Below, piece by piece: positions 1-7,718 of a stretch of DNA of 64,000 bases. The position numbers were made by a program, and so were the translations under genes. A model generated the notes under the pieces. It had not been told where the DNA came from, ran no database searches, and saw only the letters and a list, made by a program, of their open reading frames with translations. Within the stretch, counting starts at the first letter, position 1. Every line of letters starts with the position of its first letter. Source of the DNA: Methanooceanicella nereidis (lineage in GTDB: Archaea > Halobacteriota > Methanocellia > Methanocellales > Methanocellaceae); the NCBI RefSeq assembly GCF_021023085.1, contig NZ_PGCK01000004.1, positions 186,001-250,000 of the forward strand. Direction: 5' to 3'.

Positions 1-190
1 GCTCCAGCAGGGCCTCCGCTATAAGTTTCTTTTTTTTCTGGAGTTCGGGGGGGATATGGACAAGTATGACCTCGCCTATGATCTGCCACCCGCGGGGGAC
101 GGTATTTAGCTCTTCGGGAGTAAGCGAGCCGGATAAAAGAGTTACGAGAGGGCTGGAGGGTATCGGCCTCCCCCTGTTTTCGTTATACAT
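1..190 (-). CDS. tRNA methyltransferase, Trm5/TYW2-like (N-terminal part only)
   Basis: The gene runs off the left edge of the window, so only the first 63 or so residues are visible, starting at an ATG at 188-190. The fragment has the sequence PRGWQIIGEVILVHIPPEL, which resembles the N-terminal domain of archaeal Trm5/TYW2 enzymes. Those enzymes methylate G37 of tRNA or act in wyosine synthesis using S-adenosylmethionine. The catalytic Rossmann domain lies outside the window. The gene sits 7 bp downstream of NMD3 on the same strand, so the two are probably co-transcribed in a translation-related operon. The choice between Trm5 and TYW2 cannot be made from this piece. Confidence 0.6.
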   Translation of the reverse strand, partial: MYNENRGRPIPSSPLVTLLSGSLTPEELNTVPRGWQIIGEVILVHIPPELQKKKKLIAEALLE

Positions 191-197
191 CTTGGCA

Positions 198-1268
198 TTA
201 TTCTTTCCCACGGTTTCCTCCGGGAAGCAGGAACACGTCGTTGTTTATTTTTACTACCCATATCTCGTCGCCGGGAGACCGTGTGAGGAATATAGGCTTT
301 TTGATCGTCATGGGCTCATACGTCACAGGGTCAAGTATCTGTACGGAGTTGCCCTCTTCCGATACCAGCACCGTGCTCATCGCCTCTGACCTGTTCGACA
401 GTTTTTCCAGCTTTACATCCTCGGGCGCCGATGTGGAATGCCCGCTGGACAGTTCGGTCCCCGATATGCGCTTTCCGACTTTTTCGACCAGGACGACCTT
501 TCCATGCATATTCACGATGTCGCCGGCCACGATCTCCGGGATCCTCACCGCGAACGTTACCCTGTAAAGGTCTTTACCGTCCTTGGCTCCCACAAGCTTC
601 GGGGATTCCAGGACCGTGCCTCCGAAATCGTCGACTATCGCCCTTGAGGCCTGCCTCGAGCAGTTTACCGAGCCCATATATACGTCCACGCCTTCGGGAA
701 GGTCGAACTCGTCGGTGACGAAAGCCAGCCTGTCGCCTGCCTTCTCCGCTTTCTTTACGACGTCGTATATTATTTTTAAGGCCTTACCCATCTCTTTCTT
801 TGTCGGGAACCTGTTTTGCGCCCTTACCTGAATGATCCCCTCGTAGTAGCCTCCGGCGATCCTCGAGCAAATGTCGCAGGTCTCTTTCCTCACCCGGACC
901 TCTACCTCTTTTTCATCGCTCATATGCCTGCCAAGGACATAGGCTTCTGCCTGTACCCGTACTCTCAGAACATTGGGATTAATGAACTCCGGGAATATCT
1001 TTATCCGGGGGCTCTCCGCCTCCTTATTCATCTTGACGGCGAGATCGACTATCTTGATAGTAGCCTTTTTTACGAGGTCTTCATATGTTTCGAGCTTAGT
1101 GTCTATCCACTGCTCGCCCACTTTGTACGAAGGGCACTTGGCGCAGATCTTGACCTCGAGTACCTGCGGTACCTCAAATAACACGTGCTCTTCACGGAAA
1201 CAGGCAGTACACAGCCCTTCAGCTTCCGTTTCCTTGCCGCATTTCGGGCAGAATAATCCTGATGTCAT
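198..1268 (-). CDS. NMD3 family protein (60S export protein homologue)
   Basis: This 356-residue protein is the archaeal counterpart of eukaryotic NMD3, which binds the large ribosomal subunit during late maturation. The N-terminus carries CPKC and CTAC pairs (about residues 8-23), followed by an ICAKC motif near residue 43 and ETCDIC near 130, so it is a multi-Cys zinc-binding protein. The conserved GGYYEGIIQVR segment after the third Cys group is typical of the family. The length fits archaeal NMD3, which lacks the eukaryotic export tail. It starts with ATG at 1268 and lies directly upstream of the Trm5-like gene. Confidence 0.9.
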   Translation of the reverse strand: MTSGLFCPKCGKETEAEGLCTACFREEHVLFEVPQVLEVKICAKCPSYKVGEQWIDTKLETYEDLVKKATIKIVDLAVKMNKEAESPRIKIFPEFINPNVLRVRVQAEAYVLGRHMSDEKEVEVRVRKETCDICSRIAGGYYEGIIQVRAQNRFPTKKEMGKALKIIYDVVKKAEKAGDRLAFVTDEFDLPEGVDVYMGSVNCSRQASRAIVDDFGGTVLESPKLVGAKDGKDLYRVTFAVRIPEIVAGDIVNMHGKVVLVEKVGKRISGTELSSGHSTSAPEDVKLEKLSNRSEAMSTVLVSEEGNSVQILDPVTYEPMTIKKPIFLTRSPGDEIWVVKINNDVFLLPGGNRGKE

Positions 1269-1315
1269 CGCTATTCAAACCCTAAAAAGTATCCATCATA
1301 CAAATACGTTAGTGA

Positions 1316-1347
1316 TGCGCCAAAAAATAGCGAAGTATTTTGGCGCA
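1316..1347. terminator. Hairpin between the Tag-like gene and NMD3
   Basis: A perfect 10-bp stem (TGCGCCAAAA paired with TTTTGGCGCA) encloses a 12-nt loop. It lies just after the stop codon of the Tag-like gene and upstream of NMD3. No long T-run follows on the minus strand, so it may be a processing or attenuation hairpin and not a classical terminator. Confidence 0.45.
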
Positions 1348-1354
1348 TATAAAA

Positions 1355-1846
1355 TTAAAAAAGGCTCAAAAACTTTTTACACGTCGCAGACCCTACCTGC
1401 TTTAGCCGGTACTCGCTCTCGTCGTCCGTAAACGCGCTCATAAGTGGCTCCATATCCTGCGCCCTGTCACCCGAGCAGAGAACGTTGTTCACGTACGCGC
1501 AGACCGAATTATATTTCGAAGCGATATTAACGAAGGTCCTGGCATTATCCCTTATAGCCATAAGCTTTGTGTTCAGCTTCTTATCGGTGATCGTTTTACC
1601 GTCGAAATCTTTGCCCTTTATCTCTTTTTCAAGCTTTCCGACATCCTCATCTGAAAGGAACGATACCATATATATGTCAAAATCAAACAACATTTTCTTG
1701 ATCTCAGGCAGTGCTGCCTGGTATGCGGCACCCGGTCTCGCCCCCAGAAGTATCTGCGTTGACAGGAACTCAAGGAGCTCATCGTTGTATATAAACCTAT
1801 AGTTCATCGTGCTCTTCGGTGCATCGACACTACAATTGGAATCCAT
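1355..1846 (-). CDS. Divergent DNA-3-methyladenine glycosylase I (Tag)-like protein
   Basis: This protein of about 163 residues aligns by eye along the core of Tag, the helix-hairpin-helix-type glycosylase that removes 3-methyladenine. The segment DELLEFLSTQILLGARPG matches the Tag region around its catalytic glutamate, NARTFVNIASKYNS matches the NARAFL motif, and YRLKQVGSATCKKFL matches the FKFVGTT motif. The usual Glu is replaced by Leu, the following Trp by Tyr, and both ends with the zinc Cys/His ligands (N-terminal Cys/His, C-terminal HxxxC) are missing. The ATG at 1846 follows GAGGCTGGGG, a ribosome binding site; an upstream TTG is less likely. It may be an inactive relative or a repurposed base-binding protein. 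The family call is from memory of the Tag sequence. Confidence 0.6.
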   Translation of the reverse strand: MDSNCSVDAPKSTMNYRFIYNDELLEFLSTQILLGARPGAAYQAALPEIKKMLFDFDIYMVSFLSDEDVGKLEKEIKGKDFDGKTITDKKLNTKLMAIRDNARTFVNIASKYNSVCAYVNNVLCSGDRAQDMEPLMSAFTDDESEYRLKQVGSATCKKFLSLF

Positions 1847-2066
1847 ATTCCCCAGCCTCAATATTTTTTATAATTACGGGATATAGTTTAACTCCCGGAA
1901 TTGTAAGTAAAAGGTAAGAACTTGCAAATATTTAACCTAAGTGGTTTTAAAGAAAACATTTGATTTTTAAAGGTTTAATGTATATTACTTCATATACATA
2001 TTAGTTTCTCTGGAAGATTTAGCCCTTAACCAGCAAAAAACCTTATTAATAGTCCGGTGGCACGGG

Positions 2067-2789
2067 TCATTCCCTGTGGATGTAATCGTCATATTTGTTA
2101 TCAGACAGCTTAACGATGTGGAACCCCAGACGCTTGTTCTGTGTCCTCTCAAAAAGATCCGTATAGTATTTTAAAGTCCCGTAGATGCCGTCCTGTTCGA
2201 GCCTTCTTGATGACGTTATCACCTTTCGCCGGGACAGGTATTTGGTCCTGCCGATCTTCCTTAGCTTTATGCTCATGTCAAGGTCCTCAAGGTGACATAT
2301 CCTGAACCCGCCAAGCTTTTCGAATACCTCGCGCCTGACGCACAGGTTGAACCCCGGCAATGTAGTGCCCCGAAAAATGCTTCTGGTCACATAATACGTA
2401 TTGGTCACATATTCTGCGAACCGCAGCTTTGGGCTTCTATTGGTGAACTTGAAGGCACATGACATCGCTATGACCCGGTCGTCGGAAAAAGCGTCGTATA
2501 TCACGTTCAGGTAATCCTGCAATAGCTCGGTATCGGAATCGATGAATATGAGGATATTACCTGATGCCAGTTTTGACCCCTCGTTCCTGGCCCTGGCTGT
2601 ACCCCTTTCATTACATACTACTATCTTATCGGTATACTCTCTTGATATGGCCACCGTGCTGTCCGTGCTGCCGGAATCGGACACGATAAGCTCATAGGTA
2701 TGCCCGGTTTTTTGTGCCTTTATCGAATCAAGGCATCTCCTGATCCTTTTTTCCTCGTTAAGAGCAGGGACTATAATCGAAAAATCCAT
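2067..2789 (-). CDS. Family 2 glycosyltransferase
   Basis: This GT-A type transferase is expected to move a sugar from a nucleotide donor to a glycan or lipid acceptor at the inner face of the membrane. It opens with FSIIVPALNEEKRI, the standard GT2 start, followed by VSDSGSTDST and the metal-binding FIDSDTE (DxD-like). A later HLEDLDMSIKLRK supplies the ED(x)D acceptor-side motif. No transmembrane segment is obvious, so it is probably cytosolic or peripheral. An ATG at 2789 is preceded by GGAGG at correct spacing, which is preferred over upstream starts. It is transcribed away from the iron operon, and about 85 bp separate it from the metal boxes. The acceptor is unknown. Confidence 0.85.
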   Translation of the reverse strand: MDFSIIVPALNEEKRIRRCLDSIKAQKTGHTYELIVSDSGSTDSTVAISREYTDKIVVCNERGTARARNEGSKLASGNILIFIDSDTELLQDYLNVIYDAFSDDRVIAMSCAFKFTNRSPKLRFAEYVTNTYYVTRSIFRGTTLPGFNLCVRREVFEKLGGFRICHLEDLDMSIKLRKIGRTKYLSRRKVITSSRRLEQDGIYGTLKYYTDLFERTQNKRLGFHIVKLSDNKYDDYIHRE

Positions 2790-2873
2790 ATCGCCTGCCT
2801 CCATGGCGGTATAGGACTTAAACATATTTAAATCATATACCTTTATCATCGTCTTACCATAAAGTTTTTATAA

Positions 2874-2887
2874 TTAGGTATACCTAA
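2874..2887. promoter_or_regulatory. Palindromic metal box 1 (DtxR-type operator)
   Basis: TTAGGTATACCTAA is a perfect 14-bp palindrome about 57 bp upstream of the DtxR-FeoA start codon. It matches the general look of operators bound by DtxR/MntR/IdeR family repressors. A second box with the same half-sites lies 28 bp downstream (centre to centre). Confidence 0.75.
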
Positions 2888-2900
2888 ATATAGTGTCAGT

Positions 2901-2916
2901 ATTAGGTTTACCTAAT
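2901..2916. promoter_or_regulatory. Palindromic metal box 2 (DtxR-type operator)
   Basis: ATTAGGTTTACCTAAT repeats the half-sites of the first box (arms ATTAGGT and ACCTAAT around a TT centre). The pair lies between the glycosyltransferase and the DtxR-FeoA/FeoB operon. It suggests autoregulated, metal-responsive control, probably by the DtxR-like protein encoded next to it. Confidence 0.75.
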
Positions 2917-2943
2917 TATTTTAAGTTCAAAGTTCTGATACCT

Positions 2944-3600
2944 ATGAAAAAAAATGTCGTTGAAGAGTACCTGGAGACCATCTTATACCTGACCAGAGAC
3001 GGCAAGAAAGCCAAGACAAAGGATATAGCCGACATATTGAAGATAAAGCCTCCAAGCGTTACAGAGATGCTGTTGAAGCTGCAGGAAGAGGGATACGTCG
3101 ATTATGAGCCTTATTCCGGAGCCTCGCTGACAGAAAAAGGCATGGAAAAAGGAATTAACATCGCGCGTAAGCATCAGCTCCTGGAAAAGTTTTTAGTGGA
3201 TAATTTAGGCGTGGATGCTGACAGGGCTCACAGGGAAGCATGTGAAATGGAGCATGCAATATCCGATGCGACGACCGAGAAGCTCTGCGAATACCTCGGC
3301 CATCCCAGGTTCTGCCCTGACGAGAACCCGATAACAATGGGAGAATGCTGCGAGAAGGACAATGGTTCGATACCGCTCACGGACCTGAAAGAGGGCGAAA
3401 TGGCCGTCATAAAGGTGGTCAGGATCGATGAGAACAATATCGGACAGCACCTTATGTCGCTGGGATTCCTGCCCGATGTAAGCATATGTATCAGAAAGAG
3501 GATACCGGCCAACGGCCTGCTTGTGAGGATAAAAGGGACGGAGATAGCCATTGGCAGGGACATAGCAGAAAAGATATTCGTTATTAAGGCCACGGCATGA
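2944..3600 (+). CDS. DtxR/MntR-family metal-dependent regulator with C-terminal FeoA domain
   Basis: The protein of about 218 residues has an N-terminal winged helix (VEEYLETILYL, then KIKPPSVTEMLLKLQEEGYV as recognition region). A dimerisation/metal domain follows (REACEMEHAIS, CEYLGHPRFCPDE), and a C-terminal SH3-like FeoA domain (PLTDLKEGEMAVIKVV to the end). Members bind Fe(II) or Mn(II) and repress metal uptake genes. ATG 2944 is chosen because a start at 2893 would place the second palindromic box inside the coding region. The gene overlaps feoB by 4 bp (ATGA), so the two are one operon. The FeoA part could also serve the FeoB transporter directly. Confidence 0.9.
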   Translation: MKKNVVEEYLETILYLTRDGKKAKTKDIADILKIKPPSVTEMLLKLQEEGYVDYEPYSGASLTEKGMEKGINIARKHQLLEKFLVDNLGVDADRAHREACEMEHAISDATTEKLCEYLGHPRFCPDENPITMGECCEKDNGSIPLTDLKEGEMAVIKVVRIDENNIGQHLMSLGFLPDVSICIRKRIPANGLLVRIKGTEIAIGRDIAEKIFVIKATA

Positions 3601-5660
3601 CACTGAACGATAGACCATTAAAAGTAGCTCTTATAGGCAACCCCAGTGTCGGTAAAAGCACGCTGTTCTCGAAACTGACTGGCATAGGGGTCATCATATC
3701 GAATTATCCGGGCACGACTATCGAAGTCGCCCGGGGACGTGTCAAACATGATGAGATCACCCTGGATATGTCCGATCTTCCCGGCGTGTACTCCATCGAC
3801 ACCATGAACCCGGAAGAAAAGACCGTCATTAATTTCTTAAATGACGAAAAGCCCGATGTCATCCTGAACGTCATAGATTCTACACGCCTGGAAAGAAACC
3901 TCTACCTGACGCTTGAGCTGCTTGAGCTCGATATTCCCGTCGTAGTTTGCCTTAACATGATCGACGAAGCGAACGCTTCAGGCATAGAGATAGATGTCGA
4001 AGGCCTGTCAAGGCTTTTAGGTGTGCCTGTAATACCTACCTCCGCATACAAAGGAACAGGCCTTGAAGAGCTGATGCATGTTTTCGCCCATCCCCAAAGC
4101 TCAAAAGATCACCGCCACGTAAGATATGACCGCCATATCGAGTCATATATCCATACCCTCCTGGCCATGGACAGGTCGCTGACAAGATTTGACACGATCG
4201 CGCTTTTATCCCGGGGCGACGAAGAAGCGCCGGTGAGACATTCACGCCACATGTTAAAACTTCGGGGCGGCAGGGGAAAAGGACGGGGAGGGCCGTGGAG
4301 AGGCCATGAGGGGCGGATAACTTCAGCCAGGGATCTGTTGGGGGAGTATAACTTACCCGGGGAAACCCTTCAAGAGTACCCGGAAGAACTGAGGACGTCC
4401 GCCGCGATAATGAGAAATGAGATAGAAAGGACGCATGATTCGCCCATAGCGGAGATAATGGCGAGCAACCGATACGGAGACGCAGGGCTCATATCAAAAA
4501 GCGTCATGCGTTACAGCCCCGACGTCCGTAAGAACATAGCTGAGAAGATCGACGATCTGCTAATGAATAACGTATCGGGTTTTCTGATACTTGCCGCAGT
4601 GATACTCTCGATGCTCTTGACTGTGTTTTATGTCGGCGGATTTTTAGAGGAACTGATAGTCGATAATTTTGATAAGCTCATCCTGGCGCCGGTAAAGGCG
4701 ACCCTTGAGCCTTACCCGTTCATCCAGATCGTGGTGGAGTATACCCTGATAGGCATACAGGCAGGCCTCGGTATAGTGTTCCCGTACATCATGACGTTTT
4801 ACGTGCTTATGTCAATACTGGAGAACTCGGGGTATCTTACCAGGGCAGCGTTCCTGCTCGATGAGATCATGCATAAGTTCAGGCTTCACGGCAGGGCGAT
4901 GATACCGCTCATACTGGGTTTCGGCTGCAGCGTACCAGCCATCATGTCAACAAAGTCCCTTCAGACGCATCGTGAGAGAATAATCACCTCCACGCTGATA
5001 TGCATGGTCCCGTGCTCTGCCAGAAGCATAGTGATACTGGGCCTTGTGGCAAGTTTCGTGTCGATATGGGCAGCGTTCTCGATATACCTGCTCCTCCTGG
5101 CGATAATCGTCGCCATCGGGTTCATACTCGGAAGAGTTGTCAAAGGTGAGGAAACGGGGTTCGTGCTGGAGATGGTTCCCCTGAGAGCCCCTGGTATCAA
5201 TGATGTCGTCAACAAGACATGGATCCAGATGAAAGAGTTCATATACGTGGCCTTCCCGCTGCTGATAGCCGGAAGCGCAGTGCTGGGAGTGTTACAGTAT
5301 GCGGGCATCCTTGAGATCGTGAACGGCCTGCTTTCGCCTCTGACGAGAACATGGCTCGGCCTGCCCGAGTATACGTCTACAGCGCTGATATTCGGGGTCC
5401 TGAGAAAAGAGATGGCTCTCGAAACTCTCGCCGTCATGGCCGGGACCGCATCTTTCGATACTGTCATGACCGGACTTCAGATGTACGTTTTCGCGGTCTT
5501 TACGACGATATACATGCCATGTATCGCTACGATGGCAATGCTCAACAGAGTGCTCGGATTAAAGGACACTGCCATTATCACGCTGTTCACAGTGATACTG
5601 GCTTTGCTGGTCAGCGGTATCATAGCCAACCTTGTGCCAGTGGTACAGGCGTTGATCTGA
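3597..5660 (+). CDS. feoB: Ferrous iron transporter FeoB
   Basis: FeoB imports Fe(II) across the cytoplasmic membrane. The N-terminal G domain has G1 GNPSVGKST (residues 14-22), G2/G3 NYPGTTIEV and DLPGVYS, and G4 NMIDEA. The C-terminal half carries the Gate-type transmembrane segments and the conserved GFGCSVPAIMSTKS stretch. At 687 residues it is somewhat longer than many archaeal FeoBs, partly because of a basic Gly/Arg-rich insert (RGGRGKGRGGPWRGHEGR, about residues 223-240) between the G domain and membrane part. It is translationally coupled to the DtxR-FeoA gene and lies under the two metal boxes. Confidence 0.95.
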   Translation: MTLNDRPLKVALIGNPSVGKSTLFSKLTGIGVIISNYPGTTIEVARGRVKHDEITLDMSDLPGVYSIDTMNPEEKTVINFLNDEKPDVILNVIDSTRLERNLYLTLELLELDIPVVVCLNMIDEANASGIEIDVEGLSRLLGVPVIPTSAYKGTGLEELMHVFAHPQSSKDHRHVRYDRHIESYIHTLLAMDRSLTRFDTIALLSRGDEEAPVRHSRHMLKLRGGRGKGRGGPWRGHEGRITSARDLLGEYNLPGETLQEYPEELRTSAAIMRNEIERTHDSPIAEIMASNRYGDAGLISKSVMRYSPDVRKNIAEKIDDLLMNNVSGFLILAAVILSMLLTVFYVGGFLEELIVDNFDKLILAPVKATLEPYPFIQIVVEYTLIGIQAGLGIVFPYIMTFYVLMSILENSGYLTRAAFLLDEIMHKFRLHGRAMIPLILGFGCSVPAIMSTKSLQTHRERIITSTLICMVPCSARSIVILGLVASFVSIWAAFSIYLLLLAIIVAIGFILGRVVKGEETGFVLEMVPLRAPGINDVVNKTWIQMKEFIYVAFPLLIAGSAVLGVLQYAGILEIVNGLLSPLTRTWLGLPEYTSTALIFGVLRKEMALETLAVMAGTASFDTVMTGLQMYVFAVFTTIYMPCIATMAMLNRVLGLKDTAIITLFTVILALLVSGIIANLVPVVQALI

Positions 5661-5726
5661 GCATTATTTTTTATCGGTACAAAAATTTAATGAATAATAT
5701 TAATATATTATTATATGTGAGCATTC

Positions 5727-6170
5727 ATGACCGATAAGAAAAAAGAAAAAGAGGTAAATGTCAACTCCCCGAACGTATCACCCGTCATTGTAATACCGTC
5801 ACATGCTGAGTGCCGCCTTCCGGACGTGGGGGAATGCAGCCTTGACCATAAAGTGGCCCTTGGGCTTCAGATGGACGAGCATAATGAGAAAGAGATCGAC
5901 GACCCGGAGTATATAAAAGCCATAGACCTTTACAATAAGGGCCGGCTGGACGATGCCAAAAAACATTTCGAGACCGTGCTGGCGAACAACCCGAACATCA
6001 TAGAGGCACATCTCCTGCTGGGCGACATCTACGAGCGTAAAATGAAGTTCACGGATGCGATAAGAGAATATGACCATGTGCTGAAGCTAAAGCCCGACGA
6101 TGAACTGACAAGGTTCAAACGCGATACTGCGGTAAAACAGAGGGCAAGGTACCTGGATAAGCCAGTCTGA
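5727..6170 (+). CDS. TPR-repeat protein
   Basis: This protein of 147 residues has a charged, probably disordered N-terminus (about 1-65) followed by two tetratricopeptide-like units. The units include YNKGRLDDAKKHFETVLANNPN and LLGDIYERKMKFTDAIREYDHVLKLKPD. TPRs form helical scaffolds for protein-protein contacts, so an adaptor role is likely, with an unknown partner. It follows feoB by 66 bp, with an AT-rich stretch holding a possible TATA element between them, so it may be transcribed on its own. It has no signal peptide. Confidence 0.75.
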   Translation: MTDKKKEKEVNVNSPNVSPVIVIPSHAECRLPDVGECSLDHKVALGLQMDEHNEKEIDDPEYIKAIDLYNKGRLDDAKKHFETVLANNPNIIEAHLLLGDIYERKMKFTDAIREYDHVLKLKPDDELTRFKRDTAVKQRARYLDKPV

Positions 6171-6180
6171 ACCGGGCGTT

Positions 6181-6219
6181 ATAAAATTTTAGAGACGCTG
6201 GTAAGGCACAAAATTTTAT
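6181..6219. terminator. Weak AT-rich hairpin between convergent genes
   Basis: ATAAAATTTT and AAAATTTTAT flank a spacer of about 19 nt just after the TPR gene. The stem is AT-only and could end transcription from the TPR gene. The remaining DNA up to the DUF429 gene holds nothing recognisable. Confidence 0.3.
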
Positions 6220-6341
6220 TTTTAAAAATCCTCTGTGTTTTTGGGATGCTAACCATATTGAGCAATTAGGTTCGCCGGTAATACATTTTTACAGCTCAAC
6301 GAGTTAATATAAAATCCAGAATGCAAATTTTCCTTTATATA

Positions 6342-6902
6342 CTATTTTTCTATTACGTCTTTCTTTTCCGGGATCACGATCATGCCCTCGGAGTCGCCTA
6401 CCTGAACGCATTTTCCTTCGTCATACAGCTTTGCCGTTAGCGCGGAAGCGCAGGCATCTATCTCATGCTGTGTAGAAGCCGCCTTACCGAACTCTTTCGA
6501 GGCATCGATCCCGAGGATACGCATGCTCGTGCGCGGATGAACTTCAATGACCTTAGTCCCCGACGCCTCAAGCTTTTCCCTGAGAGCTTTACCCCTTAAC
6601 GTCAGCTGTTTCATAAAAGAGAAGCCCGGCGGGAACACTCGATATCCCATAGATATGAGCCTGCGGTCACATTCCCTTATCTTTCGCGTGCCGCAGCAGT
6701 CATCATTAAAACAGCAGCGCCCTGCCGGAAGTGTCAGCGGAGCGTCTATGGCGACGACTTTAGGAGCGGCACTTATAATAAAAGTAAAGATGGACGCGTC
6801 ATCGTAGAGTGTCCTGCATTCAAACCTTCCGTCCCTGTAAATACAGACGCCTGTCTGGTTCTTTGGAAAGGAAGCCAGGTCTATCCCTGCATATGTGTTC
6901 AT
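6342..6902 (-). CDS. DUF429 family protein (RNase H-fold, predicted nuclease)
   Basis: The protein begins with YAGIDLASFPKNQTGVCIY, the first strand and acidic residue of the RNase H-like fold. Further motifs are VVAIDAPLTLPAGR and a late EIDACASALTAKLY, which fits the DUF429 pattern of Asp/Glu residues expected to bind metal. A VIEVHPRTSMRILG strand lies between. Function is unproven; the family is predicted to hydrolyse nucleic acids. An ATG at 6902 is used. An in-frame TTG at 6914 would overlap the stop codon of the upstream lipoprotein gene (TTGA), so translational coupling is possible. Confidence 0.75.
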   Translation of the reverse strand: MNTYAGIDLASFPKNQTGVCIYRDGRFECRTLYDDASIFTFIISAAPKVVAIDAPLTLPAGRCCFNDDCCGTRKIRECDRRLISMGYRVFPPGFSFMKQLTLRGKALREKLEASGTKVIEVHPRTSMRILGIDASKEFGKAASTQHEIDACASALTAKLYDEGKCVQVGDSEGMIVIPEKKDVIEK

Positions 6903-6910
6903 GAGCACGG

Positions 6911-7471
6911 TCAAGTGTATACGGAATATGTTTTTCTTATATAAATGTCCGGGTTATAGAACTCCCGGTATTCTCCCCACTCGATCCTTGCTTCCACGTA
7001 TACTGACGAAGCGCCGCTATGTACAGGGGTGCGGATGGATATCCATTTGCGTTCCCCTCGTCCAAGGTCGCCGATCTTTTCCTCATGTATGACAAGGGTA
7101 TCGCTCCTCTGGGCATCCACGACCTTGAGGATGACTATCACGTTCTTAGCCGTCTCTATGCCGTCGTTAGCGACAATGACCGTCACGTTCTCACTCTGTC
7201 CGTTCAAGGTCTTGTCCCAGCTAAATCCCTTATAATCGGGGAGCGGAATGACCTTTACGTCATCGCTCTGCTGCTTGGTTATGATTATCGGCGAAGGAAT
7301 AGCGGTAGGCATCGGGGTCGGGGTCGGAGCTATCGTGGGCGCTGGCGCCAGTGTCGGAGCAGGCTCCACCCCGCCGAACGGTAAAATATCACTTGAGCAT
7401 ATACAGCCGCCGATCGATATCGTCGCGGCCAGCAGGATGAGCGGTATCATGATGCCGGATAATTTTCTCAT
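6911..7471 (-). CDS. Secreted lipoprotein with CARDB-like beta domain
   Basis: The N-terminus has two basic residues, a hydrophobic run and ISIGGC, a lipobox-like site, so the mature protein is probably anchored outside the cell through its Cys. A Pro/Ala/Thr-rich spacer with alternating AP/TP follows (about residues 38-65), then a beta-sandwich-like domain. That domain includes ENVTVIVANDGIETAKNVIVILKV, which resembles CARDB/NEW3-type adhesion modules. The ATG at 7471 (MRKLSG) is preferred to one four codons upstream because it gives a normal signal peptide. No ligand can be inferred. It runs directly into the DUF429 gene. Confidence 0.7.
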   Translation of the reverse strand: MRKLSGIMIPLILLAATISIGGCICSSDILPFGGVEPAPTLAPAPTIAPTPTPMPTAIPSPIIITKQQSDDVKVIPLPDYKGFSWDKTLNGQSENVTVIVANDGIETAKNVIVILKVVDAQRSDTLVIHEEKIGDLGRGERKWISIRTPVHSGASSVYVEARIEWGEYREFYNPDIYIRKTYSVYT

Positions 7472-7567
7472 ATAAAACCCCACAATTTATGATTGGCCAT
7501 GATTTGTATAGCAAGAGTCATCTTCAAGATATAAATATTATGTTTTATAGCCTGCGATAATACTTAT

Positions 7568-7589
7568 GATTTGTTCGATCGAACAAATC
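7568..7589. promoter_or_regulatory. Perfect 22-bp palindrome
   Basis: The 22 bases centred on TCGATCGA read the same on both strands (arms GATTTGTTCGA and TCGAACAAATC). It lies in the divergent spacer between the lipoprotein gene and the RecA-like ATPase, 130 bp upstream of the latter. The size and symmetry suit a dimeric regulator site. No other copy was noticed in the window. Confidence 0.5.
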
Positions 7590-7718
7590 TTCCGTAGCAT
7601 AAAAATGATAACCGGTCAGCGCATAGAATAGTACCATCACAGAATCTCCGGGCTTACGAAATGATTATAAAACGGAAGAGCCCTGAGTTAATAATTACAG
7701 TGAAGATAGGGGAACAAT

